The notes under the pieces: generated by a model
Database searches by the model: none
Seen by the model: only the letters and a program-made list of their open reading frames with translations
Told to the model about the DNA's origin: nothing
In this document: one piece after another, positions 7,095 through 15,841 of the stretch
Layout of the letters: each line of letters opens with the position of its first letter
Position numbering within the stretch: position 1 is the stretch's first letter
Origin: Pseudomonadota bacterium
Lineage (GTDB): Bacteria > Pseudomonadota > Alphaproteobacteria > Rhizobiales > Beijerinckiaceae
Reading direction: 5' to 3'
NCBI GenBank assembly: GCA_023386155.1
Contig: JAEWKH010000126.1
Span: forward strand, 1 to 62,092
DNA: 62,092 nucleotides
Program-made: the position numbers and the translations under genes

Positions 7095-8942
7095 GTGCGC
7101 CCGCGGACAACGGACCGATCCATGCTCGGCGGAAGCGACGGCACTGTCGGTGCCTCGCCGCAGGCGCAGTCGCCGCCTCCGGCGGAGGACGTGCGCGCCC
7201 AGCTCGATGTCCTCCTCGCCAGCCCTGGGCTCGACGCGCCTGCGCGGGCGCGCCGGTTCCTGCGCTATGTCGTCGAGGAGACGCTCGCCGGCCGTGCCGA
7301 CCGTATCAAGGCCTATGCCATCGGCACCGAGGTGTTCGAGCGCAGCTCGGACTTCGACGCCCAAGGCGATCCGGTTGTGCGCATCGAGGCCGGACGGCTG
7401 CGCCGGGCGCTGGAACGCTACTATCTCTCCGATGGCCTGTCCGACCCGGTGGTCATCACCATCCCCAAGGGGGGCTATGTCCCGCACTTCGCCCGGCGCA
7501 CGCCGCCGGCCGCAGACACTTCCGCTCCCGTTGCCCCGCCAGCCCCCAGTCCTGTCGCGGCACCGGCCCGGCGGCGCTGGGCACGGATGCTCACTGCGGC
7601 CGTGGTCGCCGCCTCGGCCGGACTCATGCTCTGGGTCATGTCGCGCAGCAATCCCCCCGCCACGCCGCAGGCATCGGCTCCCTTGCCGCCCGGCGGGCCG
7701 ACCCTCGTCGTGCTGCCGTTTGCGCCATTGGGCGAGCCTTCTGCGGCCAGGACCTACGCTGACGGCCTGACCGAGGAGGTCCTGAGCCAGTTCGCCCGCT
7801 TCAAGGAGATCACGGTTCTCGGGCGGGAGACGTCGCGCAGCATCCCGCCGGGAACCGATACGACCCGCATCCGCCGTGATCTCGGCGTCCGCTACGTGCT
7901 CGAGGGCAGCGTTCGGGCTGCGGCGCAGCGCCTGCGCATAACGGGCCGTCTCCTTGATGCACAAAGCGGCGCCGTCCTGTGGTCGCAGACCTACGACGAG
8001 GACTTGCAGGTCCGGGACCTCTTCACGATCCAGGACGACGTCGCGCGCAGAGTCGCGACCGCTGTCGCGCAGCCCTACGGCATCATCCAGCGGGCCGACC
8101 AGACCCGGGCTGGGACCCATCCACCCGACGATCTGGAAGCCTATGCGTGCACGCTGCGGTTCTACGATTACCGGGCTGCCCTGACAGAGGAGAGCCATGC
8201 CGCAAACCGCGCTTGCCTGGAACGGGCCGTAGCGCTTCATCCCGATTACGCGACCGCCTGGGCGATGCTCTCCATCCTGTATCTCGACGAGGACCGGTTC
8301 GGGTTCAATCCGAGGGCGGAGTCCAACACCCCGATCGAACGCTCGCTGGATGCCGCCCGACGGGCGATCCGCCTCGATCCAGAGAACGTGCGGGCGCTCC
8401 AGGCCCTGATGATGGCCCTGTTCTTCGCCCAGCAGCCTGCCGAGGCGCTGGAGGTGGGCGAGCGGGCGGTGGCGCTGAACCCGAACGACACCGAGCTGCT
8501 CGGCGCGTTCGGGAGCTGTCTCAGCCAAGCCGGCGCATGGCAGCGCGGCGCCGAGCTGATCGAGCAGGCGCTCGCCCGCAACCCGGGCCATTCCGGCTAC
8601 TACAGCGGGGTCCTGGCGGTCTACGCCTACATGCAGCGCGACTACGCCCGTGCCGAAGGCCTGATCCGGCAGGCGGCGCTGGAGAAGTTCCCGCTCTACC
8701 ATTTCGTTGCCGCCGTCATCTACGCCCAGCTCGGCAAGGCGTCGCAAGCCGCCGAGGCACGCGATACGTTCCTGCGCATGCGTCCGACGATTTTCGAGCA
8801 TTGGGACGACGAGATGGCCAAGCGGAACTACCGGCCGCAGGACGCGGCCCATTATGCCGAAGGGGCGCGCAAGGCCGGCTTCCCGGTGCCGGCCCGGACG
8901 GCCGCGGAAGCGGCCCTCAAGGCGTCGGCATCCCCGCACTGA
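7095..8942 (+). CDS. Membrane-anchored transcriptional regulator: winged-helix-like, TolB-like and TPR domains
   Basis: A 615-residue protein. Residues about 30-135 resemble an OmpR/CadC-type winged helix: DPVVRIEAGRLRRALERYY reads like a recognition helix and ITIPKGGYVPHF like the wing hairpin. A basic stretch and one membrane helix follow (about 161-183, MLTAAVVAASAGLMLWVM). A TolB/FlgO-like domain comes next (about 202-325: PTLVVLPFAPLG, ADGLTEEVLSQFARF, RYVLEGSVR, GAVLWSQTYDEDL). TPR-like helices fill the rest (about 335-600). This architecture is usual for so-called adenylate-cyclase-like TPR regulators of Hyphomicrobiales; no cyclase domain is present. The GTG at 7095 is favoured because GGAAGAGG lies 6 bases upstream; ATG 7122 is the alternative. 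It probably senses envelope state and controls the repeat operators around it. Confidence 0.82.
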   Translation: MRPRTTDRSMLGGSDGTVGASPQAQSPPPAEDVRAQLDVLLASPGLDAPARARRFLRYVVEETLAGRADRIKAYAIGTEVFERSSDFDAQGDPVVRIEAGRLRRALERYYLSDGLSDPVVITIPKGGYVPHFARRTPPAADTSAPVAPPAPSPVAAPARRRWARMLTAAVVAASAGLMLWVMSRSNPPATPQASAPLPPGGPTLVVLPFAPLGEPSAARTYADGLTEEVLSQFARFKEITVLGRETSRSIPPGTDTTRIRRDLGVRYVLEGSVRAAAQRLRITGRLLDAQSGAVLWSQTYDEDLQVRDLFTIQDDVARRVATAVAQPYGIIQRADQTRAGTHPPDDLEAYACTLRFYDYRAALTEESHAANRACLERAVALHPDYATAWAMLSILYLDEDRFGFNPRAESNTPIERSLDAARRAIRLDPENVRALQALMMALFFAQQPAEALEVGERAVALNPNDTELLGAFGSCLSQAGAWQRGAELIEQALARNPGHSGYYSGVLAVYAYMQRDYARAEGLIRQAALEKFPLYHFVAAVIYAQLGKASQAAEARDTFLRMRPTIFEHWDDEMAKRNYRPQDAAHYAEGARKAGFPVPARTAAEAALKASASPH

Positions 8943-8957
8943 CCGTCGCAGCCACCA

Positions 8958-9002
8958 CGTAAACTACAGGATGCTACAGGCACGAATCCTCCGCCGTTGC
9001 TA
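8958..9002 (+). promoter_or_regulatory. Direct-repeat operator and putative promoter of the DUF1254 gene
   Basis: CTACAGG is repeated perfectly at 8964-8970 and 8974-8980 (10-base period) inside CGTAAACTACAGG...GCTACAGGCA. TGCTA follows 15 bases later at 8998-9002. The element matches the one at 5801 in sequence, internal spacing and distance to the downstream start codon. It begins 15 bases after the stop codon of the regulator gene, so the DUF1254 gene probably has its own regulated promoter. Confidence 0.5.
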
Positions 9003-9136
9003 GCTTCTGCCCATGGCGGCCCGATGGACACCCCGCAGGGCACATCGGGCGAGTACCCGCAGGTCGGAATATCCACCATCTCGGGTCAGCCGAGTGCCGC
9101 ACAGTCCTTGGGATCCGAACGCAACGGAGATTTGTC

Positions 9137-10582
9137 ATGATGATGAAGCTGACCCGCCGCCAGGCGGCCATCGGTGCCTTGAGCCTGCTTGCCGGAACGA
9201 CGATGAGCACCGTCAGCGAGGCCCATCTGGGCGAGCTCTTGGGCCTCGACGAAGGCCTCGAGGACTTCTGGCTGGCGACCGATGCCTACATCTACGGCTA
9301 CCCGCTGGTCACCATGGAGATGACCCGGCGCGTCATCACCAACGTGGCTGCCCCCGAGGGCACCCGGGCCCCGATGGGCCAGGTCATCAAGCTGCGGCAG
9401 TATCCGGACGCCACGTTCCGTGACGTGACCGCGCCCAACGCCGACACGCTCTACACGACCGCGTTCTTCGACGTCGGCCAGGAGCCCTGGGTTCTCAGCC
9501 TGCCGGACATGAAGGACCGCTACTACCTCATGCCGATGCTCGACGGCTGGACGACCGTGTTCCAGGTTCCCGGCAAGCGCACCACCGGCACCGGCGCCCA
9601 GACCTATGCCATCACCGGACCCGGCTGGAGCGGCACGCTGCCCGCAGGCGTCAAGCAGTACAAGTCGCCGACCAACATCGTCTGGCTGCTCGGCCGCATC
9701 TACTGCACCGGCACGCCGGAGGACTACGCCGAGGTGCACGCGCTCCAGGATCAGGTCAAGCTGGTGCCGCTCAGCGCCTACGGCAAGCCGTACACGCCGC
9801 CGGCCGGCAAGGTCGATCCCTCGATCGACATGAAGACGGCGGTGCGCGACCAGGTGAACCGCATGGACGCGGTGGCCTATTTCAGCCTGCTGGCGGAGCT
9901 GATGAAGACGAACCCGCCGTCGGCGGCCGATGCCCCCGCACTTGCGAAGTTCGCCAGGATCGGGCTCGTGCCCGGCCAGGACTTCGACGCGAGCAAGCTG
10001 CGGGCCGACTTCGCCAAGCGCATCCCGGAGATTGCCAACGACCGGATCATGATCCAGTTCAAGATCAACAAGGACGTCCATGACATCGACGGCTGGGGCT
10101 TCACGACGAAGACCGGGATCTACGGCACCGACTACCTGATGCGCGCCCTCGTCACGGCGATCGGTCTCGGCGCCAACCGCCCGCAGGATGCGGTCTATCC
10201 GACCTCGCAGAAGGACGGCGAGGGCCGGGCCTATGACGGCGCCAACAAGTACGTGATGCGCTTTGCCAAGGGCCAGTTGCCGCCGGTCGAGGGCTTCTGG
10301 TCACTGACGATGTACGACGGCAGCTACTTCTTCGTGCCCAACCCGATCAACCGCTACTCCATCAGCGCGCGTCAGGACCTGAAGGCCAATCCGGACGGCT
10401 CGGTCGACCTCTACATCCAGAAGGACTCGCCGGGAGCGGACAAGGAGTCGAACTGGCTGCCGGCTCCGGCCGGCAAGTTCATCCTGATGCTGCGCATGTA
10501 CTGGCCGAACGAGAGCAACCCCTCGATCATCGACGGCACCTGGACGATACCGCCGGTGAAGAAGGTCGCCGATCGGGCATAG
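9137..10582 (+). CDS. DUF1254/DUF1214 domain exported protein
   Basis: A 481-residue protein with an N-terminal export signal (MMMKLTRRQAAIGALSLLAG, a twin arginine followed by a hydrophobic stretch; cleavage near VSEAH). The DUF1254 part begins at WLATDAYIYGYPLVTMEM and includes NADTLYTTAFFDVGQEP and SLPDMKDRYYLMPMLDGW. The DUF1214 part is C-terminal, with GFWSLTMYDGSYFFVPNPIN and the closing FILMLRMYWPNE. Length and order are normal for the family, whose biochemical role is not established. It is preceded by a repeat operator shared with the regulator gene, so it is probably a regulon member. The neighbouring 10624 gene follows after 41 bases and may be co-transcribed. Confidence 0.9.
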   Translation: MMMKLTRRQAAIGALSLLAGTTMSTVSEAHLGELLGLDEGLEDFWLATDAYIYGYPLVTMEMTRRVITNVAAPEGTRAPMGQVIKLRQYPDATFRDVTAPNADTLYTTAFFDVGQEPWVLSLPDMKDRYYLMPMLDGWTTVFQVPGKRTTGTGAQTYAITGPGWSGTLPAGVKQYKSPTNIVWLLGRIYCTGTPEDYAEVHALQDQVKLVPLSAYGKPYTPPAGKVDPSIDMKTAVRDQVNRMDAVAYFSLLAELMKTNPPSAADAPALAKFARIGLVPGQDFDASKLRADFAKRIPEIANDRIMIQFKINKDVHDIDGWGFTTKTGIYGTDYLMRALVTAIGLGANRPQDAVYPTSQKDGEGRAYDGANKYVMRFAKGQLPPVEGFWSLTMYDGSYFFVPNPINRYSISARQDLKANPDGSVDLYIQKDSPGADKESNWLPAPAGKFILMLRMYWPNESNPSIIDGTWTIPPVKKVADRA

Positions 10583-10623
10583 CTGGGAACGGGACCCACG
10601 CGTCAAACCCAGAGGAGGAATCG

Positions 10624-10908
10624 ATGAGATATCTGCTCACATTGTCCGTGCTCGCATTCACGGCAGCAGCGGCGGTCGCACAGGTCGGGCCACCGACCTC
10701 CCAGCGGACCTGCGGGGCCAACCGCCAGCTTGTCATGAAGGAGGGTGCGGTGGTGCTCGACACCAGTCCCTCCACCTACGCCCGCTTCGTTCGGAGCGGC
10801 GCGGAATGCCTCGTCGACCAGTTCCCCGAGCCGGCCTGGGTTCCGAGTTCCAACAACCCGCAATGCTTCATCGGGTACCGGTGCAAGGACGGATCCGACG
10901 ATTTCTGA
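10624..10908 (+). CDS. Small exported cysteine-containing protein
   Basis: A 94-residue protein with a good ribosome binding site (AGAGGAGGAATCG before ATG) and signal peptide MRYLLTLSVLAFTAAAAVAQ. The mature part has four cysteines (QRTCGANRQ, GAECLVDQ, NPQCFIGYRCKDG), consistent with two disulfides in the periplasm. No domain was recognised. It follows the DUF1254 gene by 41 bases. Confidence 0.7.
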   Translation: MRYLLTLSVLAFTAAAAVAQVGPPTSQRTCGANRQLVMKEGAVVLDTSPSTYARFVRSGAECLVDQFPEPAWVPSSNNPQCFIGYRCKDGSDDF

Positions 10909-11093
10909 TGGCATCGGTTCGATGCGGCTGCGAACCATCCCCGGCCAGCAGCCCGTATCGCGGCGCGAACACGTGACAGGCGGCCCGAGCGGGATCCGCT
11001 CGGACCCGGCACCCGCCGTTCAACGGCCTACAAAAAGACCTGTGCAGGGGCGAACCTCGACCGGGTGTCGGGGATCATCGAGAGGAGATCATC

Positions 11094-11462
11094 ATGAAGA
11101 CGTCATTTTCGATCGCAGTGCTCCCGTTGGCCTTCCTGTTTGCCAACCCGGCGCTGGCCCAGAGCATGTGCAACATCGCGGGCAATCGGGCCATCATGGG
11201 GGCGAACATGGAAGGCGCCTTCGAGGTCCAGGCCGGTCAGGGATGCATGTCCGACATCAGCCCGCAAGGCACGCTCACCAGTTCCGAGATCAGCCAGCGG
11301 CCGCAGCATGGCACTCTGACGATGGTCGACAAGGATACGTGGACCTACACGCCCGCCCCGGGCTACAGCGGCCCCGATGCCTTCGCGATCATGGCAAAAG
11401 GACAGAGCATCGACGAGAAGCCCGGCACCTCCGTGCTCAGCTACAGGGTCACCGTAAAGTAG
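11094..11462 (+). CDS. Exported single-domain cadherin/Ig-like protein
   Basis: A 122-residue protein with signal peptide MKTSFSIAVLPLAFLFANPALA and ribosome binding site GAGAGGAG. The mature domain contains RPQHGTLTMVDKDTWTYTPAPGYSGPDAF. This is the signature of bacterial cadherin-like (VCBS/Big-type) repeats, normally found in tandem in giant adhesins but here as one free domain. It could be a small surface or periplasmic binding module. Two cysteines (MCNIAG, GCMSDI) may bridge the N-terminal part. Confidence 0.72.
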   Translation: MKTSFSIAVLPLAFLFANPALAQSMCNIAGNRAIMGANMEGAFEVQAGQGCMSDISPQGTLTSSEISQRPQHGTLTMVDKDTWTYTPAPGYSGPDAFAIMAKGQSIDEKPGTSVLSYRVTVK

Positions 11463-11602
11463 CAGCAAACGGTACGTGAGCCGCTCCGCGGATCAGACAA
11501 GGGATGGCGGGCCCAGGCTCCCTGCGCCCGCCGTCGCATCACAGGGTTTCATCCACGCCAACGGTTCGGTGTGTCGGAAGCTGAAGAAAGGGAGTTCTCG
11601 CC

Positions 11603-12277
11603 ATGTTCAGCAAGCACTTCGCCTGTCTTGTCCTGGTAACCGGTGGCCTCTGCACGATGACGATCAGCGTCCAAGCTCAGGACGCGAGCGGCAGACAGCA
11701 GACGCCGCTCGCGAAGACCATCGGTCGGGTCACGCCCACGGGCCCGGTCCCTTCGCTCGCGGTGCTCAACGCCGCTGGCGCGAAGCTCGAGGGTAATAAG
11801 CTGACCTTGACCGGCGTATCGCCGAATTCGATCGTATTCGCCGATCGCCCGGTGCGGGCGGCCGGTCACGTCATGACCCAGCAGTTCATCATGCAATGGG
11901 ACGAAGGCAAGGACAGCTTCGCCAAGGATCCCCCCAACGCCACCGTATCCGTCCTGGGCGGTGACGGCTCGAAGGTGAGCGACGCCGTCGTGACGCTGAA
12001 ATCGCCGAAGCTCGAGGGCGGCAATCTCACCTTCGACGTCGCGGTGCTGGAAGGCAATCTCGCCGGAGCGAGCGGCCCAGCGGCGCTGTTCATCGATTGG
12101 TTCGCCGGAGAGTATGGGCGAGCCCGTAGCGCCTACTGGCATGCTCCTGTCTATCATGGCGCCTGGTACGGGCGATCGGGCGTCTCCAATTACAGTGCCG
12201 CCTATGCGGCCGAGAATTCGGCCGTGATCCCGAATGTCTGCGGCTACTACCCGTACTCGCCCTGCGGCAACGAGTAA
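11603..12277 (+). CDS. Exported protein (copy 2 of the 5972 family)
   Basis: A 224-residue paralogue of the 5972-6604 product. It has signal peptide MFSKHFACLVLVTGGLCTMTISVQA followed by the family blocks AKLEGNKLTLTGV, SIVFADRPVRAAGH, DSFAKDPPNATVSVLG and PKLEGGNLTFDVAVLEG. The C-terminal tail is different and aromatic, with GRARSAYWHAPVYHGAWYG and a final VCGYYPYSPCGNE holding two cysteines. GAAAGGGAG lies upstream of the ATG. No copy of the repeat operator lies in front of it, so the two paralogues are probably expressed under different control. Confidence 0.78.
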   Translation: MFSKHFACLVLVTGGLCTMTISVQAQDASGRQQTPLAKTIGRVTPTGPVPSLAVLNAAGAKLEGNKLTLTGVSPNSIVFADRPVRAAGHVMTQQFIMQWDEGKDSFAKDPPNATVSVLGGDGSKVSDAVVTLKSPKLEGGNLTFDVAVLEGNLAGASGPAALFIDWFAGEYGRARSAYWHAPVYHGAWYGRSGVSNYSAAYAAENSAVIPNVCGYYPYSPCGNE

Positions 12278-12520
12278 GGGTCCTTTCACCGGTGCAGGAT
12301 CCGGCAAGGCCGGGGAGCTTGGCTCGGCATACCGGTCCGCCCTCGTTCAACGGCGTCCTCCGGCACGCCGACGGCCATCACGGAACGGGCTCACACTCGC
12401 CGATGCGGGACACGCCGCAACAGCCCGATGGCATGGTGGGCGCGGCTGGACAGCGGAATGGGAGTAGGCTCAGATGGCCGCCGCGCCTGCTCCACTTGGG
12501 AGACAATGGAGGATGACCTG

Positions 12521-13408
12521 ATGCGGAGACTGATTCACCGAGTGTCCAGGGGCCTCCTGGCGTCGCTTCTCTTCGCCGGAACGGGTGCTGCGGCCCTTTC
12601 CGCCGATCTGGCGCCCGTCGTCGTGACGCAGGCTCCGATACCGCCGACATGGACCTACCGTGTCACGCCCTATGGCTGGCTGACGGCGTTGAACGGCACC
12701 CAGACGGTGCGCGGGCGCTCCGTGAAGGTGAATGCGAGCTTCGCCGACATCGTCGAGGAGAGCGATACGCTCGTGGGCCTGATGGGCGATGTCGAGGCCC
12801 GCAACGGCCCGTTCGCCCTGATGGCCAACGTGGTCTGGACCAGCATCGACTTCGAACGCAATGACATCAGGACCCGCACGCCTACGCCGGGCGTCACGAC
12901 AACCGTCGGCCGCGCCCTCGGCCTGGACATCCAGATGGCCATCGCGGAGGTCGGGGCCGCCTACGAGGTCGCCCGCTCCGGCGCGCTGGCGTTCGATATC
13001 CTCGGCGGCGCCCGCTACTGGTATCAGGAGGCGGACCTCTCGTTCGAGGTCGATCGTACCGTAAGGATTGCCGACCTGGAACTGGTGGGCGGCCGCGCCT
13101 TCGCCCGCTCGGGCTCCGTCGACTGGCTCGATCCAGTCATCGGCGCACGGGTGCGTTATGCTGTGGCGCCGGGGCACGAGCTCTGGCTGCGTGGTGACAT
13201 CGGCGGCTTCGGCGTCGGCAGCGACTTCTCCTGGCAGGCCATCGGCGCCTATGGCTTCGAGCTCGGCACGTACCAGGGCATCACCTTCTCAGGTGTGATC
13301 GGCTACCGCGCGCTCTATGTCGACTATGTTCAGGGCGAGGGCCGGCAGCGCTACGAGTTCGACATGCTCCAGCACGGCCCGGTACTCGGCGTCAGTGCCA
13401 AGTTCTGA
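12521..13408 (+). CDS. Outer-membrane beta-barrel protein (copy 2 of a pair)
   Basis: A 295-residue paralogue of the protein encoded at 1537-2430. It has signal peptide MRRLIHRVSRGLLASLLFAG with cleavage near ALSAD and the same strand pattern: YRVTPYGWLTALNGTQTVRG, FADIVEESDTLVGLMGD, GGARYWYQEADLSF and a C-terminal strand ending HGPVLGVSAKF. The start at 12521 is preceded by GGAGGATGACCTG; ATG 12506 is an alternative. Similarity runs over the whole length, implying duplication rather than domain sharing. The next gene begins 46 bases downstream. Confidence 0.82.
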   Translation: MRRLIHRVSRGLLASLLFAGTGAAALSADLAPVVVTQAPIPPTWTYRVTPYGWLTALNGTQTVRGRSVKVNASFADIVEESDTLVGLMGDVEARNGPFALMANVVWTSIDFERNDIRTRTPTPGVTTTVGRALGLDIQMAIAEVGAAYEVARSGALAFDILGGARYWYQEADLSFEVDRTVRIADLELVGGRAFARSGSVDWLDPVIGARVRYAVAPGHELWLRGDIGGFGVGSDFSWQAIGAYGFELGTYQGITFSGVIGYRALYVDYVQGEGRQRYEFDMLQHGPVLGVSAKF

Positions 13409-13454
13409 ATGGCCGCCGCTCCTGCCATGAGCGGCACACCAGGAGTTCGGTCCC

Positions 13455-13811
13455 ATGGAATTCTCACGATTGACGACGCTTGCCGCCATCCTCCTGGCAA
13501 CCACCCTCGTGCCTATCTCGGCACACGCCGGGCCATGTGCGGCCGACATAGACCTGGTTCAGGCCCAGGCCGATGCTTCGATCGATGCCACGGCGGGCCG
13601 TGGTGGCATGGGAACGGAGAGCACGGCGGCGATGGACCATCGCGAGCCGACACCGGAGTCGATTGCCCGCGCCGAGCAGCGCCTGGATGGTGCCACAGCA
13701 GGCCAGACCGCCCTGGCGGCGCTTGCCCAAGCCCGGCAGGCCGACGCTGCGGGCGACGTGCCCGCCTGTGAGAAGGCGCTAGACGCCGCCCGCAAGGCGC
13801 TGGGCCACTGA
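13455..13811 (+). CDS. Small exported helical protein
   Basis: A 118-residue protein with signal peptide MEFSRLTTLAAILLATTLVPISAHA and AGGAG 11 bases before ATG. The mature protein starts with GPCAADIDLVQAQAD and ends with an alanine-rich helical part (GQTALAALAQARQADAAGDVPACEKALDAARKAL). The two cysteines lie near its ends. The repeated A-rich helices resemble small periplasmic proteins found beside outer-membrane proteins in Hyphomicrobiales. No function can be given. The 295 bases that follow hold nothing recognisable. Confidence 0.68.
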   Translation: MEFSRLTTLAAILLATTLVPISAHAGPCAADIDLVQAQADASIDATAGRGGMGTESTAAMDHREPTPESIARAEQRLDGATAGQTALAALAQARQADAAGDVPACEKALDAARKALGH

Positions 13812-14106
13812 TGCAGGTGCCTCTTGATCGCCCTCGTCGCCCTGAAGGAGGGCACCCCATGCTACTGCCCCCATTTTGCAACGATGGGGAGAGAGTCTGC
13901 CCTGGTTATGGGTGGCAGGAGGCTGAGCCTGGCCATGCTTCAATTGCGGAATGGTCCGCAATGGGTCAGGAAGTTGAGTTCGCCTGCCGTCAGGGGCGTC
14001 TGGTGTTCCTGGCTCAAGAGGACCTTTGGCCTACTCCCGCCTAGTGCCAAAAGCTGCCATCATCTTTGAATATCACCACTAGCGGTGGTGCAAGGTTGTT
14101 AACGTT

Positions 14107-15570
14107 TCATCCGAGCAGGTTCTTGTAGATCGTTCCGTCCTTGACGATGGCGACCAAGGTCCGATCAGGTTCCTCGAACAAGCGGATGTCGGTGATCGGA
14201 TCGCCATCGACCAGCAATAGGTCTGCCAAGGCGCCTTCCTCCATGACACCGAGCTTGCCGGGATAGGGCGTGCGAGGACCGGACAGTCCGAGCAGGGCGG
14301 CATTGTCCGCCGTTGCCATCTTCAGCACCTCGGCCGGACTGTACCAGCGAACCATCTTCGCCAGATGAAAACCCCTGAGAGCGGCAGCCTCAGGATCGAA
14401 CAGCGTGTCGGTTCCCCAGGCCGTCTTGACCCTGTGCTTCTTGGCCAGCTCATAGGCGTTGTCGGTCCCGCGATACATCTCGAGTTGCTTGAGCCGGTTG
14501 GGCGAGCCCTCCGCAAAGGCCGAGGGACGGTCGTCGAGAAACGGTTGCAGGCTCCACCAGATGTCCTTCTCCGCCAGGAGCGCGACCGTCGGCTCGTCGA
14601 GGAGCTGGCCATGCTCGATGCATCGGACTCCGGCCTCCACCGCCTGCCTGACCGCTTTCGGCGTATAGGCATGCACGGTGGCATATGTGCCCCAGTTCTC
14701 CGCCGCCTCGACGCCGGCCCGCAATTCAGGAACGGTGTACTGCGTGACGTCGAGCGGGTCGAAGCTCGAGGACACGCCGCCGCCGGCCATCAGCTTGATT
14801 TGCGAGGCCCCAAGGGCAAGCTGCTCCCTGACGCGCTGGCGAACCATATCGGGACTGTCGGCGATGGCGGCCGCGCCGATGCGCTCGCTGTAGCCGAAGT
14901 CTCCGGGCCGGGCAGGCAGGTCGCTGGGCAGCCGGAAATCGCCATGCCCACCGGTTTGGGATACGAAGGCTCCGGCCGGCCAGATGCGCGGGCCGGGGAC
15001 GAGGCCCTGGTCGATGCCCCGCTTGAGCCCGAAGACGGGACCACCGAGATCGCGCACGCTGGTGAAGCCGCGCATCAGCGCGTCGTTTGCAGCCTTCGCG
15101 GCCGCGATGGTTACGAAACCGATATCGGCGGTCAGGATGGCGGCCTGAGGCAAGGTCTCGAACATGAGATGCGTGTGGGCATCGATCAGGCCCGGCATAA
15201 GTGTCCGGCCGCCGCCACGGATCCGAGTCATCGAAATCCCGGCGGGATCAGGGATTGTCGCGGCCGAGATCGTCCTGATCAGGTTGCCGGCGACCAGGAC
15301 ATTCATGGGAGGACTGAGACTGTCGGTCCCATCGAAGATGCGCACATCCTCGAACAGGATGCCTGCGGATGAAGAGCGGGAAGTCTGAGCCTCCGCCGTT
15401 GGCGCGGGCAGTCCCAGGCTGGCGGCCGCGGCCGCGATCCCGGCTAGGAACCCTCGGCGCGACAGCTCCGCATTCAGCCTCAGGGTTGCATCGTGCAATC
15501 CCCGATCACAGCAGCGGCACGATTGGCTCCCGATCAAGTGCTGGTACTTGCGTCCGACCCGAACCGTCAT
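14107..15570 (-). CDS. Tat-exported metal-dependent amidohydrolase
   Basis: A 487-residue enzyme of the amidohydrolase superfamily, of the imidazolonepropionase/prolidase-like group. An unusual N-terminal extension of about 35 residues (GSQSCRCCDRG) precedes a Tat motif and hydrophobic core (SRRGFLAGIAAAAASLGLPA, cleavage near AEA). The barrel contains the metal-binding GLIDAHTHL motif, a conserved TSVRDLGG strand, GGHGDF, VHAYT and GTDTLFDPEA, the last giving the catalytic Asp. The domain ends with VDGDPITDIRLF. The start at 15570 follows GGAGAGG. The substrate cannot be read from sequence; periplasmic dipeptide or organophosphate-like hydrolysis is known in this group. No neighbouring gene suggests a pathway. 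Confidence 0.87.
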   Translation of the reverse strand: MTVRVGRKYQHLIGSQSCRCCDRGLHDATLRLNAELSRRGFLAGIAAAAASLGLPAPTAEAQTSRSSSAGILFEDVRIFDGTDSLSPPMNVLVAGNLIRTISAATIPDPAGISMTRIRGGGRTLMPGLIDAHTHLMFETLPQAAILTADIGFVTIAAAKAANDALMRGFTSVRDLGGPVFGLKRGIDQGLVPGPRIWPAGAFVSQTGGHGDFRLPSDLPARPGDFGYSERIGAAAIADSPDMVRQRVREQLALGASQIKLMAGGGVSSSFDPLDVTQYTVPELRAGVEAAENWGTYATVHAYTPKAVRQAVEAGVRCIEHGQLLDEPTVALLAEKDIWWSLQPFLDDRPSAFAEGSPNRLKQLEMYRGTDNAYELAKKHRVKTAWGTDTLFDPEAAALRGFHLAKMVRWYSPAEVLKMATADNAALLGLSGPRTPYPGKLGVMEEGALADLLLVDGDPITDIRLFEEPDRTLVAIVKDGTIYKNLLG

Positions 15571-15841
15571 GTCAGCCTCTCCGGTGAACTGTGAGTGGCA
15601 AAGGATTTCTCTGATTATTGTGGCCGAAGGACAGGATGTCCCTGAAGGCATGCCCATTTCGGCGAACCGAAAGGGATTTCAGCCAGGGCGGAGCGAGAAA
15701 TGGTCTCCGCCCTCGCAGGGCAGTCCCCGGATTCCCTTTCCCGAAAGCTCTGTGCATGATGTGCCGCTAACCGCGGTTTGCTCACACACCATGGAGCCAT
15801 CAGCGTGTTGGGTCATCACAGTTCCGATGGGAAACGGCCGT

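Noticed and set aside
13812..14106. Possible small gene from 13824 on the plus strand
   Set aside because: No ribosome binding site and mixed composition with many Cys/Trp; no similarity to any family I know.
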